This document shows, in pieces, positions 21,909-33,749 of a stretch of DNA of 64,000 nucleotides (the first letter of the stretch is position 1; the number at the start of each line of letters is the position of its first letter). Made by a program: the position numbers and the translations under genes. The notes under the pieces are model-generated. The model had not been told where the DNA came from. It worked only from the letters and a program-made list of their open reading frames with translations, and ran no database searches. Origin of the DNA: Macrocystis pyrifera (Eukaryota; Sar; Phaeophyceae; Laminariales; Laminariaceae); NCBI GenBank assembly GCA_031763025.1, contig JASSKH010000007.1:2881776-2945775 (forward strand). Direction: 5' to 3'.

Positions 21909-23169
21909 TAGGTACGTACGGGTACATACGGTAACAGCACCATGCAGATTTCTGGCGCGTGGTGAATGCAGCCTTGGCCGCGAGGCTCAAGCCTAGCTGC
22001 ACGCACAGCAAAAACTTGCCCGTGAGCTAGAGGTGGTGCGCACTTCCACGGAGGTGCAGGCAGCGCCGTCGACATCCCGGTCTCGGCAAAGTGCAGTGTA
22101 GCAACACGCAGCCGATTGTCGATGCTCTGTGAGGGTATGTTCTTCTTGTTTACACGTGCCCATCAGCAGTAACCCAGGACCACATACTGCGACCTGATCT
22201 GTACAACATATGTTTCACAGGGGGGCAGCTGCCGGTCGCCATTCCCAAGGCCCCCACAGGAATGCGCAATTCGTTCACGCTCTTGCGTCCGTGTCTACGC
22301 TGCTGCTCTACGCTCTGGACTTGTTTGTGCGCTGTCCTGCAGCACGTTTCGTGCATAAAGCAAGGCTGACTGTTTTTCAGCTATAGCTCAACGTCACAAC
22401 ATCGATGCCGGCACTGCCTTGTATTTTATTTTTGGTAGGCAGCATCATACAACGGATTTTTGGTGGCAAAGTTTTTTTTCCCAATCACGGATTGGTTAAT
22501 TTCCTGAAGATTTTCCCCCCCCAGATAGCGACCATGCGACATCCTTTGTTTTTCTTTACGTACTAAAACGAATTCATTCCCACCCCTATAACTGCAATCT
22601 TTTCCGTGACTGCAATAGTTCGTGTGGGATTGAGGGAGAGGTTTTTGCTTGTCGCCGGGATGAGATTCCTCTTGCCATTGCTGTGGTTGGTGTAGGCCAG
22701 GGAGGTACGTTCTGGTTATTTTGGTTCGGCACTGTCGTGTAAAGAGCCAGGGAGGGTGTTCGTTTGGTCTCTTTAGATGACAGTTACGTACCCGTTGGTA
22801 CCATTACCTATTGTGGATTATGTGACTCTTGACATCTGGCGTTGTAGGTGGTTAGGTGATGACGCACAAGGCCCACTTCTTCTCTGCCCCTACTCTGTGG
22901 GAGGCCAATGATACATCACCTGAAACACCCATCCATAGATTGCCATGCAGTCTGGGCTGCCGCTGCCCGAGGCTACGAACATGGGGAAGGAAATAAGGTC
23001 GATGATTCATTGCTCGGGGATGCTGTAGGCCGGTGATTCCGAAGCATCTGCATGCAACGAATGTGCCTATCTTTTTTCATGAGGGGAAACGCGATATTGA
23101 TGAATTCCGTCACTCGGCTAGATTTGTTTGGTAAGACCAACTTTTATGGGAAAAAATTGAAGCGCTCCG

Positions 23170-23605
23170 AGAACTGGGTTGTTTTGCCGAGAACCCGTGA
23201 TTTACTAGACGGGACTGTCAAAAACACCGGTTGACTCCTCAGGATGCTCCCCTTAGTTTGGTTCCTTTAGTTTTCCGAGAGCTTTCTCGAACAGTTTTCC
23301 GTTTCTCCAGAGTCGTAGTTGTTCGTCCATATTGCAAGTTCTGATAACATCATGATTTTCATAAAAAAATCTTCAAAGATCCATTATTTCTGGCCCCAGT
23401 TCTGGCAAACAATCTTGTTTTTGACCCCCAAGAGAAAACTGATTGGCTGCTCTAAAAATTAAACTATAAAAGGACTCTGGAGAAACGGGAAACTGTTCCA
23501 GAAAGCTCTCGGAAAACTCTGGGGAGCATTCTGAGGAGTCTACGGGTGTTTTCGGTTGTCCCGCCGAGTAAAAAACGCGCATATTCGGCCTAAAAACTCA
23601 GTTCC
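23170..23605. mobile_element. Foldback element with TIRs of about 130 bp
   Basis: 23170-23300 matches the reverse complement of 23475-23605: GAACTGGGTT vs GAACTGAGTT at the ends, then CGGGAC, AACACC, GACTCCTCAG, TTTTCCGAGAGCTTTCT and CGTTTCTCCAGAGTC. No clear target duplication. Non-coding. Confidence 0.65.
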
Positions 23606-24090
23606 TTGATAATATCAGAGGTCGGGACACTTTGTACACCAAGACAGGTTTGCCTATCAAGTCGGTACTCGTTGGTACTCACGTGTGTTTCTTGCTTAGA
23701 GATAGAACAAGAAGATTAGCTTTTCCTTTCATGCACGGGGAGACTGAGAGCAGAGCTCGTGCCTCGCTGGTAAAACCCTTGGTTTTCCGTCCAAGATACG
23801 CCGCTCAAGTAGTACAAATACGATCTCAATGCCTGAACCCAGGAAATTACTGGGCTTTCAGCCTCATTCAAAGCAGTGCCATTACACTAGCCCACTCTGA
23901 TGAGCCTTATAGGCAAGCTTTTATGGGGAGTTCGTGGAAACCCCGATTCCACAAGATAGAACATGAAAGAGTCGAAGATGTGGCTCCCCAAAGCCCACTC
24001 CCTCACCTCTGAACGGCAAGGTACGTCACACAAGAGAAAGAAAGGAAGGCCTATAGCCTTACAGAGCAGGGATAAATCGTCATGAACAGC
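23606..24090 (-). mobile_element. Retroelement family C: LTR plus 3' internal end, minus strand
   Basis: 23606-23886 is a family C LTR in reverse orientation (AGAGGTCGGGACACTTTGTA ... AAAGCAGTGCC). It is followed by reversed 3' internal sequence with CCCACTCTGATGAGCC and GTCGAAGATGTGGCTCC. The same partial structure occurs at 17793-18230, which suggests both are 3' ends of the same element type. Confidence 0.75.
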
Positions 24091-25255
24091 CACCCGCAAC
24101 ATGGGTCGGCCGAGAAAGTGTCTACGGAAAAGCGACTGTGAACACAGAACAAACGAGGCGGTCCTGTTCTCCAGTAGTAGCAGGTTGTTGTCAAATTTTA
24201 TCCAAACCGTCCCCAGCTCCCGAGCGGGGGGGGATCGGTTACTTGGACGAGAAGTCAAAACATCCTGGAGCCCAGAAATAATGCCTGGAGCCCAGAAATA
24301 ATTTCCCAAAATAATAGATGGTTTAAGGCGCAATAAAGTTAAATGTCACCCTTTGGGATCTGATTGGTAAAACGTAGGTTTGAAGTCAATAGAGTTATTT
24401 GTTTATTCATAAGAGGAAGTGCATTATTGGTGCAATGTTGTCAGGTGCTCACTGACAGATATGATTAGTAGCATTTTCATGTTTGAAAGTCGTTGAATTC
24501 TATTTGTACCCTTTTATATGCATAGATGCGTGTGTGGATGGTATCATTGGAACAATAAGCGCTGCACACTGCCAGATGGCAGATGGAATATCACCAGTAA
24601 AAACCACATCAGGTCCCGCCGTCCTGCCTACGATGCCTCTCCACCTGTAGACATGTTGCTCCATATACTCGGACATATATACAATGTGTGCCTCTTCGTG
24701 ACCACGAGCTACTGCTGTACGTTTATTGTTATAAAGGATAGTATCGACAAGAGATTGGTGGTATTCGACGAACTGTCTGTGTCATCTTTTCAATCTGAAC
24801 GAATAATGCCCTGCACACTCATTGATTGATTGATTGATTGTCCGAAGGCAAACGCAATAATAGCAACAACAGCAGTGTGCGTACACAAATGAAAGAATAC
24901 AGCGTTGAAGGCAATGAGCCAATCAATTAAGTATTTCATCACTTTCTTGATTAGGTTTGATTTGTATCATGAGGCATACACATTCGTATTAAAAAAAAAA
25001 AACGTCACCCTTTCGGATTGGATTAGTGAAACGTTGGTTGGGAGTCGGTTGAGTAATCGAACAGTGGGACCGGATCTTCGGTCCGCGTGTGGGGCCCTCG
25101 ACGTGTCTATAGAGTCCGAAGTTCTTCACAATCTCTGGAGACCCACGGGGAGAAACATTTTCAGGTTGGACACGGGGAGCTTCAACTCTTCTTCGTCAAA
25201 ATAACGCTGAAGAGGGAGGGTGGAAAAATTGTCGAACTCGAGACCCATAAGCCAT
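24091..25255. other. Gene-poor stretch
   Basis: No coding signal or repeat recognised apart from a tandem CTGGAGCCCAGAAATAAT pair at 24264-24302 and a (TTGA)n patch near 24823. Confidence 0.45.
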
Positions 25256-25353
25256 GTCCTGCCGACGACGCCATTCGATAATGTTTTAGTCTGCTGGGAT
25301 ACCGATAAAAAGGTTAACCAAGCGCCTACCCAAACTAAAAGCCTTACAAAACA
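25256..25353 (-). mobile_element. Short LTR with primer-binding site, TRIM-like, minus strand
   Basis: On the minus strand, 25353-25282 is a 72-bp LTR-like unit that starts TGTTTTGTAAGG and ends TAAAACA. Eight bases later comes TGGCGTCGTCGGCAGGAC (25273-25256), the same 18 bp found after other LTRs at 38936 and, with changes, at 48536, 46111 and 34179. A GAGTTCGAC B-box-like word follows. The 3' LTR was not found. Confidence 0.6.
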
Positions 25354-25902
25354 CCCTGAGGCTATTACAGGTTGGCGAATTAGCGTGTGTACCAGCTCAA
25401 AGCTGGCGTGTAGCTTAGACCCGATTGTCGATGGCCGGACAACGGTCTATGAATTGAGGCAAACGCGAAGTCACGACTGATACGGAGGACCATAGTAAAT
25501 AGGACCTACGGTACACACAAAAATCTATATACTTAACTATTTTTACCAACAATATTTGGTCCTATTTACTATGGTCCCCCGTATTAGGTAGGTGAAGTTG
25601 TACGAAAAGCTTCAATAGGAGAGAAAACGACGACATGGTGTGGTGACCCCAAGCCACGATGCTGATTATGTCTATCAGACAGAGCTCTCGAAGAGCATGT
25701 TGTTGGACGACACAGATGAGGAGAGAGAAGGAGGAGAGGAGGAAAGGAGTGAGCTACAGCAGCAGTAGCAGGGCTCGTGTGCTCGCAGCTCAGAATATAA
25801 AAGAGTCATGGCCCCGACATGAAAAATATCCAAAGGATGTCACCCCAAAACTCCATGACGGCCCTAGGCTATTCCTCGGAGCATTCCGCCGGTATTCCAG
25901 GG
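25354..25902 (+). repeat. Segment duplication, copy 1, left part
   Basis: Matches 32682-33269 in order (GCAGGTTGGCGAAT or ACAGGTTGGCGAAT, GATTGTCGATGGCCGGACAA, a MITE A at the same place, CAGACAGAGCTCTCGAAGAG, ATGACGGCCCTAGGCTA). The match stops at 25902 and resumes at 28021, so a later insertion split this copy. Confidence 0.85.
25478..25587. mobile_element. MITE family A, copy 5
   Basis: TGATACGGAGGACCATAGTA at the left, TATGGTCCCCCGTATTA at the right. It occupies the same site as copy 6 in the duplicated segment, so it was inserted before the duplication. Confidence 0.9.
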
Positions 25903-26070
25903 TAAAATGGAGATCCAATCCATGGACTCAGATTTGGCACAAATAATGGAACCATTGATTATATCGAAATGTCTCGGAATTTGTATCGAAGCGAGGTCAC
26001 TTCTTCCTTTCGCTCCCGAAACCTCGTGAGCTTTACGAATCGGTCGCGAAAGTCTTGAGAGTATTGGAGA

Positions 26071-26520
26071 ATGCCGCGAACCACGCGTTCAACACCGACC
26101 CTCTCGGCAGCCGCGGCGGCTGTTACCGCGCTCGACACCACGAACACGTGCGGCCCGTCCTTCTCCCCACGCCCCCTTGGACCGACGATATGGAATGCGG
26201 GGAGGGATGGGAACCAATTTGTGCCGAGGTTCGTGCGCCGGCATGTGGGCTTCTGGCACGACATCATCCTCGACGAGCACCCGCTTCGAGACACGCTAGT
26301 GGCGCACTTGCGCGACGGAGTGGATCTTCACGATCTTTTCCTGAGGGAATATCGGGGTCCGTCGAGCGCCTGCCCGTATGACGTCGCCCGTTTTCCCGGA
26401 GCGGTGTTCCACAACCATATCCCGCCACGGTTCACCAGAACCGCACTGGCGGGAGCCACCTTTAGGGTGGGCCACCTCTCGGTCGGGCAGCAACGGCCAG
26501 GGACTTGGTTCGGTTTGCGT
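26071..26520 (+). pseudogene. N-terminal part of a retroelement polyprotein, truncated
   Basis: The open frame starting at 26071 runs in a frame different from the recombinase. FVRRHVGFWHDIILDE, LVAHLRDGVDLHDLF, YDVARFPGAVFHNHIPPRF look like the segment before the reverse transcriptase in DIRS-type polyproteins; this is recognition by eye, without alignment. After about 26440 the sequence loses sense and runs into the zinc-ribbon start of the recombinase, as if an internal deletion joined the two genes. Confidence 0.4.
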
Positions 26521-27908
26521 TTTGCTCCACGTGTCAGGAAGAAAACGTTGCACAGTTTAATTTCTGCTTTAAGTGCGGCGCTCAGCCGGCTCGATCATTG
26601 CCGGCCCCGCGGTATCCGGAGCGGGTGCCTGTGGTTGTGGATGTTGATAAGATGCAAGCACGTCGACGCCAAGTACTGGCGGCGATGGAGGGGCGCCCCG
26701 GGCAAGTCCGAAAGAGCAGGGTGGCCGATGAGTTTAACGCGTTTGTGCTCGTGGTTTCGGCGGGGTCCCGGGGTTGGCAAACAGCTACCCCAGACGATGT
26801 TTTTAATTTCCTCTGCTTCCTTGACACGCAAGGGAAAGGCGCCAAGATGGTGCATGAAGCGTCTTGCCCCGGTGTGGGCCACGCGGGCGACGATACGTGC
26901 CTGACGGGGTCTTCGTGTGCTAAACGGTACGCGGCCGAGTCTATTCGAAAAGGTTTTGTGTCGAAGCTAAAAATGGCGATGAAAGAAAGCGGGCAGGGAG
27001 AGGAATGGGACCCCGTCCGCCGGGTAGGAAATCCGTGCTCGAGCCCGTTGGTAGATTCGTACCTTACCTTCGCATCTGAGGAACAGAAGCAGGTCGGGGT
27101 TCAGGCCAATCAAGCCGTGCCGATGCTGGAACACACACTCATAGATCTGCTGAGCGACGTGCGGTTGCGCGCTCAGGTGGCCAGCTCTCTGGCTGAGCAT
27201 ATTTCACTGACTCGAGATATCGCCTTGTATTTTTTGGCTTTCTATTCGATGCATAGGGGTTACGATCTTTCCTTTACCATGGGTTCGCACGTCTTGAGAC
27301 TCCCAGCGTCTAAGGGTTTGATCTTCAACTTTTAGTTTGGCAAGACGCTGCGGGCCTCTAGTGAGGCAGTGATAGTGTTAGCGGACCTGGACTGCCCGGC
27401 GATTTGCGCCTTTCGAGCGGTTACGGCGTACATCTCGGCTGCACAGCGGATTGGGTGGGACTTAAGCACTGGGCACCTCTTCCCCGTTGCTACGGCAGAA
27501 GGTGGCCGGGGCCGTCTCTCTCTATCCGCGGCCCGTATGACGGCGAACCTGCAAAGCTATCTGCGAAAGGCAGACCTGCCGAATCACTTCACGATGCACT
27601 CATTTCGAGTGGGAGGCTCGCTCAACAAATCCCTCGCCGGGACGGCTGTGGACGAGATCATGAAAATTGGTGACTGGAAGACAGAGTCAGTTGCGAAGTA
27701 CTACATCGGGGCTACCTCGAGCGGACAAGTGCGGGATAGCAAGAGGAAACGTGGCCAGAGCTACGCGGACGCTAGCGAGCTACCGTTGTCGCCGGAGTTC
27801 AGAAAGGACTTTGCGGCGTGTGCGGGTAAGGACCGAGTTCAGGGGATAAATTTTTGGGTGAGACAGTTCTGTTCCGGACCAGCGGTCAACAAAACAAAGG
27901 CAATCTGA
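26505..27908 (+). pseudogene. Tyrosine recombinase with one in-frame TAG
   Basis: Two open frames, 26505-27335 and 27369-27908, are in the same frame and separated only by TAG at 27333-27335 after LIFNF. The joined product would be about 467 residues. It opens with two Cys pairs, CSTC and CFKCG, a zinc-ribbon type. The C-terminal catalytic domain shows HSFRVGGS (His-x-x-Arg), then GDWKTESVAKYYIG with the Tyr nucleophile, and a basic RDSKRKRG stretch. These enzymes cut and rejoin DNA through a covalent Tyr link and integrate circular intermediates of DIRS-like or Crypton elements. A single substitution could explain the stop; the rest of the frame is open, so the inactivation looks recent. Readthrough is possible but unsupported. 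Confidence 0.75.
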
Positions 27909-28020
27909 AAGGAGGCGTAACGAAGTATGGGCGGGACCACAGACCGGCGGAGGAGGCCTCATCCAATCCAAGACTTACATTAAATGATCCACGTTAGTTA
28001 GAGAGCCAGAATACCTCAGT

Positions 28021-28480
28021 ATTATATTCGACCGAAACTATCAGTTCCGTTTCAAAACATCCGACACACGTACATACATACATACACACGTGGATATTTC
28101 CATGATACTCAATACAAAGCTTTCTGTAGGCTACTGCACAAGCTCTGGTGTGTGTACTTTACTTACTGCCTTGTCTTACGACGAGTAGCATGCTGTGCTA
28201 TGCTGCTCTCTGCCTACGATATGAGTATTGTAACCATGCAAAGCTACCAGGATGTACTCGTTACGTGTACAAGTGTATAGAAGAAGAGTATAAGAAGACC
28301 TGCTTGCTGTTGGGTACTGATACTGTATCACATGAAAAACGTGATACGGATTACTACTCTTAGATGGGTAATGCGTACGCACTGTAGTAGGAATTATGTT
28401 GTACCAGGTAACCCTGTACTATCAAGCAGCGACTATATGATACTGACTACCGCTGAAATAGGCGTCATCTCGATGCGTTA
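28021..28480 (+). repeat. Segment duplication, copy 1, right part
   Basis: Matches 33270-33748: ATTATATTCGACCGAAACTA, GCTGTGCTATGCTGCTCTCT, TATCACATGAAAAACGTGAT. It continues copy 1 after the recombinase element. Confidence 0.85.
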
Positions 28481-30169
28481 ACACACATTGAATTGAACTG
28501 ATTTTCGAAATTCAACCCTGTGTACCAATGTACCAGGTGCTCGTTATTTCTGCACAGGATGATGTACTTGCGAAAATGCATGCAACAATGTGATATTAAT
28601 AATAGTTGCTGCGAGGAAAATATTCAACATACAATACGTTGCTGAGAGCTAAATTATAATCAATTATCTGCTGCGATACCCGGGGGGCTACACAAAACAA
28701 GCGGGTGTAAAACATCCTGCTCTGTTACTCTGTACACGTTTCTGCATGTGTTATGCAAGTTTAGCTTTCAATCCACACTACTAGAATCATTAGTAGAGAT
28801 TTCTACATCCCAGTCAGCTATAACGACACAGGAATAATACAGTAGATCTTTGTAGCCTCGTAGTCCAAACCCGTGAATTGTTCATCTTTCCGCAACGAGC
28901 ATAGGAGGGAACAGACTATCATTCCTGCCGTCCGAAAAATAAACAAAGGCACATATATTATTAATGCTGCCAACTTAAAGCTGAAACAAGACCACGGAAT
29001 CAGTATCTCTCTAGGATAAGGAATCAGGAGGACACTGGGTGTACTGATGAAGCTGGGTAGAAAGGACGATTTAATGTGAAGACAACAACAACAAGACACA
29101 CTGGTTTTAGAGAGACATCGATCACCTTTCGTGTATGCTAATCTCCCATTTGGACTCATCCTGGTGGCGGGTTCTCCATACGCCCTGAACTTCTGGAGAT
29201 GACGTCGCCAAATTTGCTATATACCAGGTATTCACTTCTCAATCGATATACTAGTTCGACTTGGTTACAATGTACCCTTACTTAGTATTGACAGCGATCA
29301 TGCACAACACCAGCCATCATTACACTTTGTGATGTTCTCACATTATTATTAATAATAGCTCACTTCCCTGAAATCCTACCCGTGGTCACAAAACAGGCTG
29401 TAACACGATGCATCTCGATGGGAGAAAACAGACATGTATGAAGTAAGACGCGCACAGCAGTTACTGTAGTATCATACCAGTCAGTCCGAAAGCGAAGCGG
29501 TACTAACGAGCTGTGGTATACCATCCCGTATCTCTTGCAACCAAATAACACCAAACCAGGGTCATATCCATGGTATTGTATGTATACTCGAAAAAAAGAA
29601 AGGAAATAGGGAATAAGGACGGGATACGCTGCTACCAGTCAACGTGAGAACAAAACTCTAGTGATCACTTCGTTGACCAAACAATTGGATCTCTATCCGC
29701 TCCGTACAAATTGAAGATGCGACACTCTGTAGCTAAGGGAGATAATGGAGCTCACGCTTCTAATGGCTTGAGTTTGTTGGTGTAGACGCCGGTGGTCGTG
29801 CGATGGGCTTGGTCCGTTATCCTTTGCTTCGGATGTAAGGCTCAAGTTGTTGTGTTGAAGTAGGAATGATGAGTATCTTCCTTTCCCTTAAAATTGAATG
29901 TCGTCTCAGCTCCGCCTCCACTGTCAATCAAGCAGTCAGTGTCTGCTTCTTGGTCCCGATGTCTATCGGATCTCCGTCCAGCAAGACGAGGAAGCCTGAA
30001 GTTGGGGTGCGGGTGTACACAAAAGCCGAAGTCGCCAGTGGTAGCTCTTAGTCGTCATGTGTTGATTCCGCAGATCCCGTTCCGGGGTTACCCGCGGTTG
30101 TCCTTCCGCTATCGTGAGCGTGTGGACCTCCTTCGTCTAACGGTTGGTCTCTGTGTTCTCTATCTCTTG
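28481..30169. other. Gene-poor stretch
   Basis: AT-rich, no gene or repeat recognised. Open frames are short and without domains. Confidence 0.45.
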
Positions 30170-31810
30170 GCCCGACCCGATCCGACCCGCGAGATTTAAA
30201 AAGTTGTTGACCCGTCCCGACCCGACCCGTGAGAATTGAAAATCTTCTGACCCGACCCGACCCGACCCGCGAGATTTCAAAACCTCCTGACCCGACCCGA
30301 CCCGACCTGCCACCTATGGATTGACCCGTGAGACACGGGTTTCATGCGGGTCGGGTTCTTGACCTTGACCCGCGAGACTAGTTATCTTGACCCGCAGGTC
30401 CGACCTGCGGATCCGGCCCGTTAGTCGACACTTCAAAAACAATTTTTTATTATCATTTTTTGTGCCCACAAGCGATATGTGGCCTGGCTGTAGTGGGTAT
30501 AAATATATGCGGGCATGCGTATATGGATTTGGCAGTGTTTGAATGTTTGAATAAGATACCAGAGGAGTATTATAAGGTATTCGTACGAGAGAATCCCTTG
30601 GGTAAGAGAGCGACAAGCATTTTGGGTGTCGGATCTGCGAGCCGGATGCATGGGTCCGACCTGCGGGTCAGCAGAAAAGAACTCGCGGGTCACGCTGGCC
30701 CGACCCGCGAGTGATCCGTTTCTCGCGGGTCATGACCGGACCCGACCCGTGAGCTTTTCATCACCTCTTGACCCGACCCGACCCGACCCGTGAGAGTTGA
30801 AAAACTCTTGACCCGACCTGACCCGACCCACGACCTGACCCGACCCACGAGATTTGAAAACCTCTTGACCCGACCCGGCCCGACCCGACCCATGAGATTT
30901 GAACACTTCCTGACCCGACCCGACCCGACCGGTGACATTTTGAACACCCCGTGACCCGATCGGCGGGTCGGGTCATGACCCGTGAAAGCTCTGGGAGTCT
31001 TTTCGCGGGTCACGGAGTGTTCAAAATGTCACCGGCCGGGTCGGGTCGGGTCAGGAGTGTTCAAAATGTCACGGGTCGGGTTGCGTCGGGTCAAGAGGTT
31101 TTCAAATTTCGTAGGTCGGGTCGGGTCAAGAGTTTTTCAAATCTCACGAGTCGGGTCCGGTCGGGTCAAGAGGTGATGAAAAGCTCACCGGTCGGGTCAG
31201 GTCATGACCCGCGAGAAACGGATCACTCGCGGGTCGGGCCAGCGTGACCCGCGAGTTCTTTTCTGCTGACCCGCGGGTCGGACCCGCGCATCCGGCTCGC
31301 AGATCCGACACTCAAAACACTTACCCAAAGGATTCTCTCGTACAAATACCTTATAATACTCCTCTGGTATCTTATTCAAACATTCAAACACTGCCAAATC
31401 CATATACGCATGCCCGCATCCATTAATACCCACTACAGCCAGGCCACGTATCGCTTGTGGGCACAAAAATGAATAATAAATTGCTTTTGAAGTGTTGACC
31501 CACGGGCCGAATCCGCAGGTCGGACCTGCGGGTCAAGATAAACAGTCTCGCGGGTCAAGGTGACCCGACCCGCATGAAACCCGTGTCTCACGGGTCAATC
31601 CAAAGGTGGCGGGTCGGGTCGGGTCGGATCAGGAGATTTAGAAATCGCGCGGGTCGGGTCGGGTCTGGTCAAGAGGCTTTCAAAATCTCGCGGGTCGGGT
31701 CGGGTCAAGTCAACACACCTCAAATTTCGCGGGTCGGGTCGGGTCAGCCGACTCGACCCGACCCGACCCGACCCGACCCGACCCGTGAGGTTTGACCTGA
31801 CCCACGAAAA
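30170..31810. mobile_element. 1.6-kb near-palindrome (foldback element) with GACCC repeats
   Basis: Two arms of about 780 bp are centred near 30970. Each arm contains clusters of GACCC/GGGTC pentamers separated by GAGATTTGAAAACCTC-type spacers, and one non-repetitive block of about 150 bp (30455-30605 left, 31327-31475 right, inverted). The block encodes MDLAVFECLNKIPEEYYKV, outward from the same starting point in each arm, and ends in a splice-donor-like G/GTAAG. No transposase seen. Confidence 0.75.
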
Positions 31811-32669
31811 GCCCTGGTTATTCTCAGGGGCCTCTCCTCGATGACGGCACGGGGTGGTCCCTGTTGGAAATTTGCGTGGTTAGGGTTCCTGTAACAGACG
31901 GTGGTACCGCCGGGAATTGCTTTTATACAACTGCAGCTCGGAGTGTCCGAGGCTAACGACCCACGATATAAACTACACTAAGCAGAGTTCCTGCACCCCA
32001 GCAGGTGTGGTGCTGTGGGTTGTGGTGAAGTTGTCTTTTGACAGCGTACCACAGCAGATACTCGACCGTCAAAATCGATATTTTCGTATCTCCTAGGCTC
32101 CTCCCCGACGGATGGTCTTGTCAGAAAATGGTAAAGTCAGGGACTCCTTTGGCAGACAACTATTGCTTTTGTCGGGAGTTTGCTTGCAGGCCACTGTTGC
32201 TTGGCGATTCCAAGGCTCACGATCCACGTTAGATGAATTACGCCTAGCAGAGCTCCTAACCTCAGCGTGGTCGGTTGGGATGAAGTTGCTTTCGACGACG
32301 TACAGCGGTACTACTCGAGTTTTTGGGTCGAGATTCTTGGGCTCCACACTTCGTGTGAGAAATGTAGCAGGGGGTGAGATTTTACACACTACCAACAACG
32401 CGGTGATGCTCGCTGGATATCTCGACACAGCCCTAACTACTGCATGTTAGCACAGCAGTTGTTCGCGAACGCTTCCCTATGCGGTGCTCTCTGGGTGCAC
32501 GCAGTAAAACTGATACCGCCCTCTTTTTCGTTCGAAGTTGAACGTCGTGCTCGTAGATTTGAAAGTCCGCACAGAAGGTTTCTTGATCACTTTCCCTGCC
32601 AAGGCCCGTAGAAGCTCGGGGTGGCGATCTTAAACACCGTGCCCGTAGCTGGTCGTGCTTACGCGATGC
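31811..32669. other. Gene-poor stretch with a diverged tandem duplication
   Basis: 31916-32100 and 32160-32345 are about 185-bp diverged repeats sharing TTGCTTTT, CCGAGGCTAACGA or CCAAGGCTCACGA, TAAGCAGAGTTCCT or TAGCAGAGCTCCT and TCCTAGGCTCC or TCTTGGGCTCC. An open frame at 32112-32450 overlaps the second copy but has no known domain. Confidence 0.5.
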
Positions 32670-33748
32670 GAGGCTCATAAGCTATTGCAGGTTGGCGAAT
32701 AGCGGGTGTACCAGCTCAAAGCTGCAGCTCCCGTGAGTGTGCCAAAAAGCGACGACACATTTTTTAGTGTCCTTCTTCGGGGCGGACCTCATCGCTGTGG
32801 TGTACAGCTTAGACTCGATTGTCGATGGCCGGACAATACAGGGTCTACATAATTTGAGGCCATCGCGAAGTCACGACTATTACGGGGGGCCATAGTAAAT
32901 AGGACTTACGGTAGACACAAAAGTCTATATATTCACCCATTTTTACAACAATTTTTGGTCCTATTTACTGTGGTCCCCCGTAAAGGTGAAGATATACGAA
33001 AAGCTTCAGTAGAAGAGAAAACGACGAGATGGTGTGGTGATCCCAAGCCACGATGTTGATTCTGTTCATCAGACAGAGCTCTCGAAGAGCACGTTGTTGC
33101 AGGAGACAGATAAGGAGAGAAAAGGAGGAGAGGAGTGAGCTAGCAGGACTTGTGTGCTCGGCCCAGAATAAAACAGAGGCATGGCCCCGACATGAAATCC
33201 AAAGGATGCCACCCCAAAACTGCATGACGGCCCTAGGCTACTCCCCGGAACATTTCACTGGTATTCCAGGGCATTATATTCGACCGAAACTATCAGTTCC
33301 GTTTCAATATCCGGCATATGTACGTACGTAGATACCTCCACGATACTCGTGATAAAGCTTAGGTTATATGCACAACCTCTGGTGCGTGCCAACGTGTACT
33401 TTACTCACTGAGGTAGTTACCGGGATTTCAGCCTCGTTCAAAGCAATTCCACAATATTACTGCCTTGTTTTACAAGTAGCTATGCTGTGCTATGCTGCTC
33501 TCTGCCTACGATATGAGTACTGGGGCCTTGCAATGATACCAGAATGTACGAGAGTGTACACAAGAGTGTACGACCTGCTGTTGCGTACTGATATACTGTA
33601 TCACATGAAAAACGTGATACGGAACAGATCACTGCTCCTAGATGGATACTGTCCACGTACTGTAGTGCGAACTATGTTATACCGGTACCAGGTAACCCTG
33701 TGTATAGATGATTCTGATCACTGCTGTACTAGGTGTCATTCTTTGTAG
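32670..33748 (+). repeat. Segment duplication, copy 2, uninterrupted
   Basis: Matches 25354-25902 plus 28021-28480. It contains an extra stretch of about 75 bases near 32730-32805 that is absent from copy 1. It serves as the empty-site reference for the recombinase element. Confidence 0.85.
32879..32984. mobile_element. MITE family A, copy 6
   Basis: TATTACGGGGGGCCATAGTA at the left and GGTCCCCCGTAAAG at the right. Same site as copy 5 in the paralogous segment. Confidence 0.9.
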
Positions 33749-33749
33749 A

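Larger units (their letters stand above)
18231..23169. other. Gene-poor stretch
   Basis: No convincing coding region. It contains AGC-rich sequence at 18970-19105, a 34-bp perfect palindrome at 19399-19432, purine-rich sequence at 21230-21440 and a small TIR element at 21831-21908. Open frames here have no recognisable domains and lie in skewed sequence. Confidence 0.5.
25903..28020 (+). mobile_element. Defective tyrosine-recombinase (DIRS-like) retroelement
   Basis: The borders are set by comparison with the uninterrupted copy, where TATTCCAGGGC joins ATTATATTCGACCG directly. The inserted 2.1 kb encodes a start of a polyprotein (26071-26520) and a tyrosine recombinase with one in-frame stop (26505-27908). 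Near both ends is ATCCAATCCA (about 25912 and 27961), in direct orientation. No reverse transcriptase core is present, so if this is DIRS-like that part was deleted; a Crypton-like DNA element is the alternative. Confidence 0.65.

Noticed and set aside
26089..26904. Several long overlapping frames in the recombinase element on both strands
   Set aside because: High GC content makes alternative frames open; only the frames with recombinase or polyprotein motifs were kept.
32112..32450. 112-residue open frame
   Set aside because: It lies across one copy of a diverged tandem duplication and its partner copy does not keep the frame open.
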